From positions 1 to 64,000 of the forward strand of contig NZ_CAXBDD010000007.1 of NCBI RefSeq assembly GCF_963974515.1: a stretch of DNA of 64,000 nucleotides. The letters run 5' to 3'. The notes under the pieces are model-generated. The model had not been told where the DNA came from, did no database searches, and saw only the letters and a program-made list of their open reading frames with translations. Both the position numbers and the translations under genes were made by a program. Source of the DNA: Sunxiuqinia sp963974515 (GTDB lineage Bacteria; Bacteroidota; Bacteroidia; Bacteroidales; Prolixibacteraceae). Positions 51,570-60,971 of this stretch are shown in pieces (position 1 is the stretch's first letter; every line of letters starts with the position of its first letter).

Positions 51570-51577
51570 CAAAATTA
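51570..51577 (-). promoter_or_regulatory. -7 box TAATTTTG of asd
   Basis: Read leftward, TAATTTTG matches TAnnTTTG and lies about 65 bases before the asd start. Confidence 0.5.
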
Positions 51578-51603
51578 GTAGTTTGCTTTTAAATTTTCAC
51601 ACA

Positions 51604-52137
51604 ATGTGGCGTATAAATAGTGTTTTTATTTTTATGCTTTCAATATTATTAACAAATGAAAGCTACGGCACGGTCATTTGGGAGGAAAATTTCGACACGC
51701 CCAACCTGGGTGTTTGGGGTGACGACGATGGCGAAAGCCTGCATATTAATCTGAATCAAGGAGAAAACTGGAGCATCAATTTTGATGACTGCAGTCTGAC
51801 GGACGGATATGACTACTACGTAAAAACCGTTTCCACTTCGGCTGGCAGGTTTGAGGCGCTAGACTGCGACGGCGGGGCCATTTGGGATTCGCCGTGGATC
51901 AACATCAGCAACTACACGGAGGTTAATTGTGAGTTGGAAAACAAAGAGCCTGCCGGAAATGAGGGCGAATGGATTTGGACAGACCAACAAAGCGATGGTA
52001 CAAAATGCCAGCTGGATATCTACTCGTCAGGCTCGAACTCCACGACCAAAATGGCACGATCAAACAGTATAAAAAAGCATGCAGCCTCTCCTACCGTTTG
52101 GAATGATGCGGCCACCACGCTCAGTACAACCCCATAA
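51604..52137 (+). CDS. Secreted protein, probably truncated
   Basis: A 177-residue product with a signal peptide (MWRINSVFIFMLSILLTNES). The following region (VIWEENFDTPNLGVWGDDDGES...YVKTVSTSAGRFEALDCDGGAIWDSPWINISNYTEVN) resembles the beta-sandwich module seen in many larger Bacteroidota extracellular proteins. After about residue 110 the family pattern stops, and the last 65 residues look like out-of-frame sequence rich in S, T, K and Q. The gene is therefore probably the 5' part of a once longer extracellular protein. It ends 31 bases before an ABC permease gene. An ATG 21 bases upstream is an alternative start. Confidence 0.6.
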   Translation: MWRINSVFIFMLSILLTNESYGTVIWEENFDTPNLGVWGDDDGESLHINLNQGENWSINFDDCSLTDGYDYYVKTVSTSAGRFEALDCDGGAIWDSPWINISNYTEVNCELENKEPAGNEGEWIWTDQQSDGTKCQLDIYSSGSNSTTKMARSNSIKKHAASPTVWNDAATTLSTTP

Positions 52138-52168
52138 ACATCAACCAATAATTAAAACCCAATTTTTA

Positions 52169-53641
52169 ATGAACTACAGCCTTAATTCGTTTGCATGGAA
52201 GGAAGTCACCCGGTCGTCGGCTTTTGGGAAAAGCGTGGCGACCACCATCATGCTCGGCTTTTTAGCCCTCTATTTTGCCATCAATTTTTTGGCCCTCGGT
52301 CTGATGATTCCCAAAATGATTGCTGAAAGATTTCCGGACGCCAATCCGGTGCAAATCTTCAACAGTTACCTGCTGGTCTATTTTGGCTTCGATTTGCTGT
52401 TTCGACAAGTTTTGCAAAGCTTGCCGACCGTCAGCCTCAAGCCCTTACTGATTCTGAACATCAAGCGAAGCCGGATTGCCCGCTACTTGTTGCTTCGTTC
52501 GCTGCTTCATTTTTTCAATTTCCTCCCCTACTTTCTACTCATCCCAATAACCTTTTCGCTGGTTGCAGCAAACCACACATCAGCCGCCACCTTCGCCTGG
52601 TTTGCGGGGATTGTCCTGATGATTTTCACCAACCATTTTCTAACCATTTGGTTGAAGTGGTGGATTAACAACAGCGGCTATGGTTTTTACATTTTCATGC
52701 TCGCTTTTTCGGCACTCTATGCCATCAACTTCTTCAAAATTGTTAACCTGACTGGCCTGTTTGGAAGCTACTTTGACCTGATATTGGCTAGCCCGGCTTG
52801 GGTGGTGGCTGCTGTTATCCCAATGGCTGCTGTCATTATTCTAAACTACAAGTTTTTACGCAGCAGGCTTTACCTCAACTTGGTTGAAAAGAAACAAAAA
52901 GACAACACCGTACGTGACTTTTCGTGGATGAGCCGGCTGGGCGAATATGGCAAATTCATCTCACTCGAAGTCCGCATGATCTGGCGAAACAAACGTCCGC
53001 GAACGTCCTTTCTGATGACGATCCTTTTCCTCTTTTATGGCTTGCTGATTTACAAAGACAGCGGCAATGGAATTCCCGATTTCATGTTTATTCTGGGAGG
53101 TTTACTCATGATCTCGATGTTTTCGATTTCTCTTGGACAATTTTTCCCGGCATGGCACAGCAACTATTTCGCGATGCTGATGACCCAGAACTTCAAAATG
53201 AAGCAATTTTTGCAATCTTTTTACTACATGAATGTGGCCATCTCCTTTGTATATTATTTACTTACATTGCCCTACATGCTGATTGACACCCGGATTGGAT
53301 ATTACCATTCGGCTATGTTGCTCTACCACCTTGGGGTGAACATGAACCTGATTTTTTTATTCGGAAAAAACAGCAAGCGTGCACTTGATCTAAGCAGCTC
53401 GTCCATGTTCAATTACCAGGGAATGGGTGCTGCCCAATGGCTGATCACCTTTCCGCTGCTGCTGGGGCCCATGCTGGTTTACCTACTTTCGAAACTGGTG
53501 CTGGGAGCCAACGGCGCTTTATTGCTGCTGGGTGGACTCGGTATTGCAGGAATCTTGCTTCAACCACAACTGTTCAACTACTTTGGCAAAGCCTATCTTC
53601 AACAAAAACATCGTTTAATCAAAGACTATAAAAACTCCTGA
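52169..53641 (+). CDS. ABC transporter permease of the DUF5687 type
   Basis: A 490-residue inner-membrane protein with about ten to twelve hydrophobic segments, matching the DUF5687 permeases of Bacteroidota. It begins MNYSLNSFAWKEVTRSSAFG, the start being set there because the upstream frame is not hydrophobic and overlaps the preceding gene. The central cytoplasmic stretch EYGKFISLEVRMIWRNKRPR is characteristic of this family. The ATPase gene follows after two bases. The substrate is unknown. Confidence 0.88.
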   Translation: MNYSLNSFAWKEVTRSSAFGKSVATTIMLGFLALYFAINFLALGLMIPKMIAERFPDANPVQIFNSYLLVYFGFDLLFRQVLQSLPTVSLKPLLILNIKRSRIARYLLLRSLLHFFNFLPYFLLIPITFSLVAANHTSAATFAWFAGIVLMIFTNHFLTIWLKWWINNSGYGFYIFMLAFSALYAINFFKIVNLTGLFGSYFDLILASPAWVVAAVIPMAAVIILNYKFLRSRLYLNLVEKKQKDNTVRDFSWMSRLGEYGKFISLEVRMIWRNKRPRTSFLMTILFLFYGLLIYKDSGNGIPDFMFILGGLLMISMFSISLGQFFPAWHSNYFAMLMTQNFKMKQFLQSFYYMNVAISFVYYLLTLPYMLIDTRIGYYHSAMLLYHLGVNMNLIFLFGKNSKRALDLSSSSMFNYQGMGAAQWLITFPLLLGPMLVYLLSKLVLGANGALLLLGGLGIAGILLQPQLFNYFGKAYLQQKHRLIKDYKNS

Positions 53642-53643
53642 TC

Positions 53644-54369
53644 ATGATTGAAATTAACAGCCTGATAAAAGCATACAACAAGGAAATTGTTCTGAATATT
53701 CCGGAATTAACGATTCGTCAAGGCGAAGTATTTGGATTGGTGGGTAACAACGGTGCGGGAAAAACCACGCTGTTCAACTTACTGCTCGACCTGATTATGC
53801 CCAGCAAAGGGTTTGTAATCAGCAACCAAATTAAGGTGCAGGAGTCAGAAGACTGGAAGGCGTTTACCGGCGCCTTCATTGACGAAAGCTTTACCATTGG
53901 CTACCTGACCGCCGATGAATATTTTGGTTTTATCGCCGAGCTTCGCGAAATGAATCAAGCCGACGTGGACCAGCATTTAAATCGCTACACCGAGTTTTTC
54001 AATGGCGAAATCCGTGGAAAGAAGAAATTCATCCGTGACCTTTCAAAAGGAAACCAGAAAAAAGTAGGCATCTCCGCCGCCATGATGGGCAATCCCGGAG
54101 TGGTGATTCTGGATGAACCGTTTGCCAACCTCGATCCCGGGTCACAATTCAAACTGCGTCAACTGATCAAGGACCAAACCGCAGATTTTGGAACAACATT
54201 TCTGATTTCGAGCCACAACCTGGATAACATCACCGATGTTTGCAGCCGCATTGTCATCTTGGAAAAAGGCCAAATTGTGAAAGATGTTCCGAAAACAGCC
54301 ACAACACTAACCGAAATTGAAGCATTCTTTACCGGTGTAAAGGAGGCAGTAGGATTTAGTATCGATTAA
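53644..54369 (+). CDS. ABC transporter ATP-binding protein partner of the DUF5687 permease
   Basis: A 241-residue ATPase with Walker A GLVGNNGAGKTT, Walker B VVILDEPFANLDP and H-loop SSHN. The signature reads LSKGNQKK in place of LSGGQ, a variation common in this exporter subgroup. It begins two bases after the permease stop, so both are made together. It is followed by a GH2 gene 40 bases on; whether that gene belongs to the same transcript is unclear. Confidence 0.93.
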   Translation: MIEINSLIKAYNKEIVLNIPELTIRQGEVFGLVGNNGAGKTTLFNLLLDLIMPSKGFVISNQIKVQESEDWKAFTGAFIDESFTIGYLTADEYFGFIAELREMNQADVDQHLNRYTEFFNGEIRGKKKFIRDLSKGNQKKVGISAAMMGNPGVVILDEPFANLDPGSQFKLRQLIKDQTADFGTTFLISSHNLDNITDVCSRIVILEKGQIVKDVPKTATTLTEIEAFFTGVKEAVGFSID

Positions 54370-54409
54370 GCTTAGCCTTATTTTATGTTCTGCTAAAAAA
54401 CTAAAATCA

Positions 54410-57055
54410 ATGAGCACAGTAAAAATTAAAATCGCAGGAATCGCAATCCTGCTGGGAATAGTTGCTTCGTCGTTTCGTGGTGAAGCCTCAGAACTGGAGC
54501 TTAGCACGAACTGGAAAATGGCCTCGATGGAGCAGGTGAATGCTTTGGGCGAAGAAATTTCCAACCCGAACTATCTTTTGAACGGATGGCAGGCTGCCAT
54601 TATTCCGGGAACCGTACTAACCAACCTGCTGGAGCAAGGTGAAGTGCCCGACCCTTTTTATGGCATGAACAACGAAAAAATCAAAGACATTTACGAAACC
54701 GGGCGGGACCATTATACCTATTGGTTTGCGAATGATTTTTCAAAAAAATTAAAGGGCGACGAACAGGTCTGGTTGCATTTTCGTGGTGTCAACTATAGCT
54801 GCGATGTTTTCCTAAATGGCCGAAGGGTAAACGACGAGAGACACTACGGCATGTTTCTGCGCCAAACTTACAACATCACAAAATTGCTGGCTACCGATGG
54901 CAACAACCGGCTGGCAGTCATTGTATATCCTGTCGATCCGGTTGGTAACCCCAATGGCGGACAGGGGGGCGATGGCGAAATTGCCCGCAATGTTTCGCAC
55001 CAATATGTGGCCGGCTGGGACTGGATTCAGCCTGTTCGTGACCGCAATACTGGGATATGGGATAAAGTAACCCTGGAAACCACCAAGCTTGTAAACCTTC
55101 AAAATCCACATATCGTTACGCATGTGCCCGGTATTCGTTTTCCAGGAAAAATGCAGGCTCCGGCTCACATCGAAACATCGGCCGAATTGGTTAACCCCAC
55201 CTACAAAACTGTGAGCGGAAAACTAGTGGCTGAGCTCGATGGTATAAAAGTTGAACAAGCTGTATCGCTGCCGGCCAATTCAACTCAACTGGTAAAATTG
55301 CCCGAACTGCTTGTCGAAAATCCAAAACTTTGGTGGCCCAACGGTTATGGTGACCAAAATCGTTACAGCCTATCGATGAAATTCTTGATCAATGAGCAGT
55401 TGGCAGATGAGGAAACTCTCACGGTAGGTATCCGCGAAATTCAACGACAGTGGAACGAACGAACCCGTAGCATGCAAATCATGGTCAACGGCCAAAAAGT
55501 ATTTATCAAAGGTGGCAACTGGATAATCTCCGATGCCATGCTTCGTTTCTCTCCGGAGCGTTACGATGCCGAAGTCCGCTACCACAGCGACATGAACCTA
55601 AACCTGATTCGGATATGGGGTGGCGCACTGGTCGAGCGACCAGCGTTTTACGAGGCCTGCGACAAACATGGGTTGTTGGTGATTCAGGACTTCTGGATGT
55701 CGGGCGATTGCAACGGACGCTGGATGGATCCGAAGAAGAAACACGACCAATGGACTCGCCGGCAATACCCCGACGATCATCAGTTGTTTATTCAGTCAGC
55801 TGCCGATGCCGTTAAGCTTATTCGCAATCACCCATCGCTGGCCATGTGGTGCGGGGGTAACGAAATAAAACCACCGGTTGATATTCTGGAAGTACTAAGA
55901 GATTCTGTATTGAAAGAACTCGACGGCACACGCTGGTTTATTGAGTATTCGAACTCCGACAGTATGTCGTATAACTTTTTGGGCGGAAATGGCGATGGCC
56001 CATACGGCATTCAGCCCGACTCCATCTTTTGGCAGCACCGCACCTGGCCATTCAACTCCGAAGTGGGCTCTGTTGGCGTGGGCGATGTGGAATCACTCCT
56101 TCGTTTTCTGCCTGAAGAGAACCAGGTTATTCCTACTGAAAAGCGTGGAACGGAGTCTGTTTCCGATCCGGTTTGGACTTACCACAAATACATTGGCTAT
56201 GGCAATTCGATCGCAGCTTATGGCGAAGCAACGAACATGGAAGACTTTGCCCGGAAAGCCCAGCTCGTGAACTACAACCAGTATCGGGCACTGATAGAAG
56301 GATTCAGTGCACACATGTGGGACTGGTACACCGGAACAATCATCTGGAAAACTCAAAATCCTTGGACGGCGCTGCGCGGACAGATGTACGACTACTACCT
56401 CGATCCAAATGCCGGTTTGTTTGGACTGGGTGCAGGAAGCAAAAGCCTTCAGGCCATCTGTAACCCGGCAACGAAAATGATTTCGATTGTAAACAATGGG
56501 TTTGAATCAGAGAATGATTTGATGCTAATTGCCAAAGCATATGACATGGAAGGAAATGAGCGGCTCATCACCCAGGTTTTTGTCTATGTCGGCCCAACGA
56601 CAACCAAAAAAATACTGTCGGTCGACCCGGCGCTTAAACGGATTGGTGAGCAGAAAGATGGTTCATTTCTCTTGTTGCAACTGCAAAATAATCAACAGGA
56701 AGTGGTAGCCGAGAATTTCTACTGGTTTCCGAATGCAGGAGGAAACTATAGCGGTCTGCAATCCATAGCTAAATCAAAGCTCGAGGTTTCGGCCAAAAGA
56801 AATGGGGACAATAAAGTCGTAGTTCATCTGAAAAATCCATCCGATGCTCCAGTCGCATTTTTCAATCGGCTGGCCATTGTCGATGCCAAAACCAACGAAC
56901 GGATCTTACCGCTGTTTGCCAACGACAATTACGTTTCACTGGTACCAGGAAGCGAAAAAATCATCGAGTTGGAATGTCCACAGGCTGATTCAAGTAACTG
57001 GAAAGTTTCGATTGATGGGTGGAACTTCGACAAAAAGGACTTTCCAGTCCAGTAG
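54410..57055 (+). CDS. Glycoside hydrolase family 2 (beta-mannosidase / exo-glucosaminidase group)
   Basis: An 881-residue exported glycosidase. The signal peptide covers about the first 26 residues. It has the GH2 order: an N-terminal jelly-roll (YWFANDFSKKLKGDEQVWLHFRGVNYSCDVFLNG), an Ig-like sandwich (LWWPNGYGDQNRYSL), the TIM barrel (FIKGGNWIISDAML, LNLIRIWGGALVERPAFYEACDKHGLLVIQDFW), and C-terminal beta domains. The acid/base glutamate is Glu485 in MWCGGNE, and the nucleophile is Glu551 in WPFNSEVG. The GGNE motif and the NWIISD stretch place it with plant endo-beta-mannosidases and exo-beta-glucosaminidases rather than beta-galactosidases. Exact linkage specificity cannot be read. No SusCD pair is directly adjacent. 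Confidence 0.92.
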   Translation: MSTVKIKIAGIAILLGIVASSFRGEASELELSTNWKMASMEQVNALGEEISNPNYLLNGWQAAIIPGTVLTNLLEQGEVPDPFYGMNNEKIKDIYETGRDHYTYWFANDFSKKLKGDEQVWLHFRGVNYSCDVFLNGRRVNDERHYGMFLRQTYNITKLLATDGNNRLAVIVYPVDPVGNPNGGQGGDGEIARNVSHQYVAGWDWIQPVRDRNTGIWDKVTLETTKLVNLQNPHIVTHVPGIRFPGKMQAPAHIETSAELVNPTYKTVSGKLVAELDGIKVEQAVSLPANSTQLVKLPELLVENPKLWWPNGYGDQNRYSLSMKFLINEQLADEETLTVGIREIQRQWNERTRSMQIMVNGQKVFIKGGNWIISDAMLRFSPERYDAEVRYHSDMNLNLIRIWGGALVERPAFYEACDKHGLLVIQDFWMSGDCNGRWMDPKKKHDQWTRRQYPDDHQLFIQSAADAVKLIRNHPSLAMWCGGNEIKPPVDILEVLRDSVLKELDGTRWFIEYSNSDSMSYNFLGGNGDGPYGIQPDSIFWQHRTWPFNSEVGSVGVGDVESLLRFLPEENQVIPTEKRGTESVSDPVWTYHKYIGYGNSIAAYGEATNMEDFARKAQLVNYNQYRALIEGFSAHMWDWYTGTIIWKTQNPWTALRGQMYDYYLDPNAGLFGLGAGSKSLQAICNPATKMISIVNNGFESENDLMLIAKAYDMEGNERLITQVFVYVGPTTTKKILSVDPALKRIGEQKDGSFLLLQLQNNQQEVVAENFYWFPNAGGNYSGLQSIAKSKLEVSAKRNGDNKVVVHLKNPSDAPVAFFNRLAIVDAKTNERILPLFANDNYVSLVPGSEKIIELECPQADSSNWKVSIDGWNFDKKDFPVQ

Positions 57056-57144
57056 GCAAGTCATTACCTCAATTCAAGCTGCATAAACAAACAACCTGCT
57101 GATGCAGCTCTTTTGATCCCGTACGAATGCAGCCCATTCGACAT

Positions 57145-57182
57145 AGAAAAAGCGGAACGCCTAAGGTTGTTCCGCTTTTTCT
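57145..57182. terminator. Bidirectional terminator between convergent genes
   Basis: AGAAAAAGCGGAAC and GTTCCGCTTTTTCT form a perfect 14-bp stem around a ten-base loop. The A-tract and T-tract let it work for both the GH2 gene and the opposite-strand gene at 57205. Confidence 0.9.
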
Positions 57183-57204
57183 ATATCAGATCAGCTATAA
57201 TCTG

Positions 57205-57909
57205 TTATTTCATCTTTTCGAGATACAGCTTTTTCAACTGCTGCAAATACTCCAGGCTTAATTTGTTACTGTAAATCCGGGCAAATTCGCGCAACCGCCC
57301 CTGGTGGTAGAAAGCGCCCACTGCAGCATCAAACTTACTCTCCTGCCAGTTGTATTTTACGCGGTTGCTCAAGGCATCGAAGGCCTCCCAACCACAATAA
57401 ACCGGAAGTTCGATATAGGCATGAAACCGCTCTTTCCGATCCAGATAGATTCCTTCATCAATTTCTTCCAAAGTAAAAAACTTCACCACTTTGATACTGG
57501 CTTTTTCCTTCAGACTTTTTTTATTCTTGCTCAAAAAGTGAATTCCGTTATCCTCGTACGCTTTTTGCAGCGTACCAATCAGGTCATATCGGTTTAAGTG
57601 TCTTACCCGTAACACATAGTACGTTTTATCATAAATAGTCAAAAAACCCTTCCCGGCATCAAACTTTTCGTCGAACACTTTTTCCACTTCCTGTGTCGCA
57701 CGAATAATGCTCTCCAATGGATAGTGTTCCTGCAGGGCAACGTACATGTAAATCGGCTTTGTGTCAAAAGGAGTTTCGTGATAATACCCCGGAAATGGCT
57801 CAAGCGACTCAAAAACGAGCGTCCCTGGCTCAATTTTATCATCAATCGTGAAAACGGTTTCACGTTTGTTAATCGTCCCAAATACCTCAATCGTGTTTTT
57901 TTGTTCCAT
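57205..57909 (-). CDS. Hypothetical cytoplasmic protein
   Basis: A 234-residue protein without signal peptide or membrane helices; family not recognised. It mixes beta strands (TIEVFGTINKRETVFTIDDKIEPGTLVFES, FLTIYDKTYYVLRVRHLNRYD) with helices (EFARIYSNKLSLEYLQQLKKLYLEKMK at the end). Aromatic residues are frequent (PGYYHETPF, PVYCGWEAF). It is transcribed away from the YgjP-like peptidase gene, with only 50 bases between the starts, and could share regulation with it. No function is proposed. Confidence 0.7.
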   Translation of the reverse strand: MEQKNTIEVFGTINKRETVFTIDDKIEPGTLVFESLEPFPGYYHETPFDTKPIYMYVALQEHYPLESIIRATQEVEKVFDEKFDAGKGFLTIYDKTYYVLRVRHLNRYDLIGTLQKAYEDNGIHFLSKNKKSLKEKASIKVVKFFTLEEIDEGIYLDRKERFHAYIELPVYCGWEAFDALSNRVKYNWQESKFDAAVGAFYHQGRLREFARIYSNKLSLEYLQQLKKLYLEKMK

Positions 57910-57959
57910 AGTTCAAATTTTGAAGGATTGTTTATCTTCGTCAGCAATTATCGATTTTT

Positions 57960-58673
57960 ATGAAAGCTGAAAAAATGATCGTTGTTGAACCTGTTGGACA
58001 GGTTGCTTTAGTTAGAAATGAACGCTCCCGTTATTTTCGGTTACGGGTAAAACCAAATGGACTTGCGCATGTTTCCATGCCTGCATTAGCGTCCGAATCG
58101 AAGGCCATCGACTTCGTAAAATCTAAATCGGCCTGGATACAACAACAACAACAAAAGATAAAAACAGGTTTAACCGTTTTTGGACAAGATAGCGCTTTTC
58201 GAACAAAGTTTCACCAATTGAAAGTAGTAAAAGTTGACCGCGCAAATGTTTCAAATTTCATTGGCAACGGTATCATTCAAATTAATATTCCGAGTCAATA
58301 CGACCATCAACACCCATCCATTCAGCAATTTATACGCCGAACCCTAGTTGAGGTTATGCGGCAGGAAGCCAAAGTATATTTGCCTGTCCGCCTGCAGGAA
58401 CTGGCTGACAAGCACCGGTTTGATTTTGAAAAAGTATTTGTAAAACATGTAAAAAGTCGCTGGGGAAGTTGTTCATCAACCAATAATATCAACCTGAACC
58501 TACACCTCATGCGCTTGCCAGAGCCTTTAATCGACTACGTAATCCTGCATGAGCTGGCACATACGAAAGAGAAGAATCATAGCAAAACTTTCTGGGATTT
58601 GTTGGACGTAGTTTGCCCCGGTTCGAAAAAACTGGACAGAGAATTAAAAAACTACCACGTGGATATATTTTGA
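57960..58673 (+). CDS. YgjP/DUF45-family zinc metallopeptidase-like protein
   Basis: A 237-residue cytoplasmic protein of the YgjP (DUF45, WLM-type) family. The zinc motif HELAH is at residues 197-201, with the third ligand His207 in KEKNHSKTFW; the preceding KSRWGSCSSTNNINLNLHLM is the family signature. The N-terminal part has RNERSRYFRLRVKPNG, also typical. The family resembles proteolytic enzymes, but substrates are largely unknown; in some genomes these genes accompany type I restriction loci, which is not the case here. A second in-frame ATG five codons on is an alternative start. Confidence 0.9.
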   Translation: MKAEKMIVVEPVGQVALVRNERSRYFRLRVKPNGLAHVSMPALASESKAIDFVKSKSAWIQQQQQKIKTGLTVFGQDSAFRTKFHQLKVVKVDRANVSNFIGNGIIQINIPSQYDHQHPSIQQFIRRTLVEVMRQEAKVYLPVRLQELADKHRFDFEKVFVKHVKSRWGSCSSTNNINLNLHLMRLPEPLIDYVILHELAHTKEKNHSKTFWDLLDVVCPGSKKLDRELKNYHVDIF

Positions 58674-58712
58674 ACAGAAAAGCCGCTCAACTGCTTATTT
58701 AAATAAAAAGGT

Positions 58713-60050
58713 ATGATGAACTGGACGGAATTGATTTCAAGTAAACGATTGGGAACCAAACCAGCCGTAAAGCAAACGGAACTCTATAACCGAACACAAT
58801 TTCAGCGCGATTACGACCGGATGATTTTTTCGTCCCCTTTTCGGCGCATGCAAAACAAAACGCAGGTGTTTCCACTTCCCGGAAGCATCTTCGTACACAA
58901 CAGGCTCACACACAGCCTCGAAGTAGCTAGCGTCGGACGGTCGCTCGGCAATATTCTCTCGGAAAAGCTGCAAGCTGCAGGCGAAAACAATCCGCTGATT
59001 ACCGAACTGGGGTCCGTGGTTTCGGCAGCCTGCCTGGCGCATGACATGGGCAATCCACCCTTTGGACATGCTGGCGAAGAAGCGATTTCAAGTTATTTCA
59101 GAAACGGAAAAGGCCAAAACCTGCAACTGGTTTTGCAGCCTGAAGAATGGAATGATTTTGTGTATTTTGATGGTAATGCCAACGCTTTCCGATTACTCAG
59201 CCACCAGTTTAACGGACGACGCGCAGGCGGTTTTGCACTGACCTACACCACCTTGGCCAGCATTGTTAAATATCCGTTTGAATCCGTTGATATCAAGAAG
59301 TCGAAATTCGGATTCTTCCAATCCGAAAAATCCATCTACGTAGAAATTGCCAAAGAACTCAACATCAAACAACTGGCGGACAACCCGTTGAAATTTGTGC
59401 GGCACCCTTTGGTTTTTTTGGTTGAAGCTGCCGACGACATCTGCTACCAACTGATGGACCTGGAAGATGCACACAAACTCGGAATTTTAACCTACGAGCA
59501 AACGAAAACGCTCTTTCTGAACTTTTATGACCCGGCAACCGACACCGATTTGCTCGCCCGAATTGAGAATACGTTTCACGATGTGCTGGATCACAATGAG
59601 CGTATTGCCTATTTGCGGGCCGGAGTCATCAACAAGTTGGTTCACGAGTGTATGGAAGTGTTCGAACAAAATCAGGCAGCTATACTGGAGGGTACGTTCC
59701 AAAAATCGTTGATCAGCCAGGTTCAAGGCTCGTCAAAAATAGCCATGGATGAAATTGAGGCGCTTTCGATTGAAAAAATCTACAAACACCGCTCCGTCGT
59801 TGAAATTGAAATCTCGGGTCACCAAATCATCGGCACCCTGCTCGAATCCTTCACCGAAGCCATTCTTTCACCCGACGAGGGATATGCCAAACTGCTCATT
59901 TCGCTGATGCCCATCCAATACCGGGGCGACCACCAAACCACCTACGAAAAGGTGCAGTCGGTGATCGACTTTGTGTCGGGTATGACTGATTTATATGCCT
60001 TGGATTTGTTCCAAAAGATTAAGGGGATCAATTTGCCATCGTTAGGCTAA
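58713..60050 (+). CDS. dgt: dGTPase-like HD-domain triphosphohydrolase
   Basis: A 445-residue deoxynucleotide triphosphohydrolase that releases tripolyphosphate from dGTP or related dNTPs. The opening RDYDRMIFSSPFRRMQNKTQVFPLPG and RLTHSLEVASVGRSLG are diagnostic, and the HD metal site is AHDMGNPPFGHAGEEA. A further conserved stretch is VEAADDICYQLMDLEDAHKLG. The length suits the Dgt rather than the shorter bacterial HD family. It stands alone, ending 31 bases from the convergent lipoprotein gene. Confidence 0.93.
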   Translation: MMNWTELISSKRLGTKPAVKQTELYNRTQFQRDYDRMIFSSPFRRMQNKTQVFPLPGSIFVHNRLTHSLEVASVGRSLGNILSEKLQAAGENNPLITELGSVVSAACLAHDMGNPPFGHAGEEAISSYFRNGKGQNLQLVLQPEEWNDFVYFDGNANAFRLLSHQFNGRRAGGFALTYTTLASIVKYPFESVDIKKSKFGFFQSEKSIYVEIAKELNIKQLADNPLKFVRHPLVFLVEAADDICYQLMDLEDAHKLGILTYEQTKTLFLNFYDPATDTDLLARIENTFHDVLDHNERIAYLRAGVINKLVHECMEVFEQNQAAILEGTFQKSLISQVQGSSKIAMDEIEALSIEKIYKHRSVVEIEISGHQIIGTLLESFTEAILSPDEGYAKLLISLMPIQYRGDHQTTYEKVQSVIDFVSGMTDLYALDLFQKIKGINLPSLG

Positions 60051-60081
60051 AGTTCGCCATCCCCCAGTTTTTCCCCACCCC

Positions 60082-60738
60082 TTATTTGGCAAGCTCACTT
60101 TTCAACAAGCTGACATTGTTTCTCAATTGCTCAATCGTTTCATCTTTGGCCTGAAGATCGACCTTGAGTTTTTGCACATCTGCTTTAACTGAAGCTAACT
60201 GTGCTGACAATTGCTCAATGTTTGCGTCTTTTTTATCTAGCTGCGACTCCAGAGTACTGTTTGCCTCACGTTGGCGGTTCAAGTCAAACCGAACCTCGGT
60301 AAGATCGCCATTCAGTTTTTTCACCTGCGACGAAAGACTTTGCTTATCGCTCTGCAACGAACCGATTTCCTCTTTGTAATTTTCCATCTGCTGGCTATAC
60401 TGCCGCTTTTCGAATTCGAAGGCGTAAATCCGTTCTTCCAAGCTGGCATCTTTCTCCTGCACATTGGTCGAAAGGTCGTTAATCTGCCCATTCAATTCAC
60501 TGATTAGCTGGTCCTTTTCAGCGTTACTCCCCATCAATTCCGTTTTGGTTTGCTCATAATCAGCAATCAGCTGCTCAATCCGGTCTGACTTGGCATTGGT
60601 TTCATCGGTCAAGTCGCGAACCCGTTGTTCAGCCCTCAATTTAGATGATTCCATGTCCAGGTATTTCTTTTTGGACACACAAGAGGAGAATAAAACTGCC
60701 ACACAGGCAATCAATATGACTAGTCTGCTTGTTTTCAT
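60082..60738 (-). CDS. Coiled-coil lipoprotein
   Basis: A 218-residue lipoprotein. The start is set at MKTSRLVILIACVAVLFSSC, with the lipidated cysteine at about residue 20; an upstream ATG at 60771 would add 11 residues. After the anchor, the opening VSKKKYLDMESSKLRAEQRVRDL matches the N-terminus of OmpA-family lipoproteins of this phylum, and the whole remainder is a heptad-patterned coiled coil rich in E, K, Q, S and D. It lacks the C-terminal OmpA domain that usually follows, so it probably forms a periplasmic spacer or oligomer rather than binding peptidoglycan. No partner is visible next to it. Confidence 0.8.
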   Translation of the reverse strand: MKTSRLVILIACVAVLFSSCVSKKKYLDMESSKLRAEQRVRDLTDETNAKSDRIEQLIADYEQTKTELMGSNAEKDQLISELNGQINDLSTNVQEKDASLEERIYAFEFEKRQYSQQMENYKEEIGSLQSDKQSLSSQVKKLNGDLTEVRFDLNRQREANSTLESQLDKKDANIEQLSAQLASVKADVQKLKVDLQAKDETIEQLRNNVSLLKSELAK

Positions 60739-60909
60739 TTTAAATCTTTTTTCAATTGATGAGAAACCCAAAGCGATTTAATCCTAACTGTTTGTAAAAT
60801 CAGGCGAATTAAACTTCAGATTTGTTTCATTTTAAACTATTTTTTCGTTGATTGGTCATTCAGGATAAATAACGCTGATCACATAAATATGTTATTCAAT
60901 TTGTACTTT

Positions 60910-60917
60910 TAAATTTG
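60910..60917 (+). promoter_or_regulatory. -7 box TAAATTTG upstream of the regulatory-domain protein
   Basis: TAAATTTG matches TAnnTTTG and lies 54 bases before the ATG at 60972. Confidence 0.5.
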
Positions 60918-60971
60918 TTCTGACGTTATAAGCTAAAAATAGGAAAAACTCTGAGCTAAAAAAAAGACATC

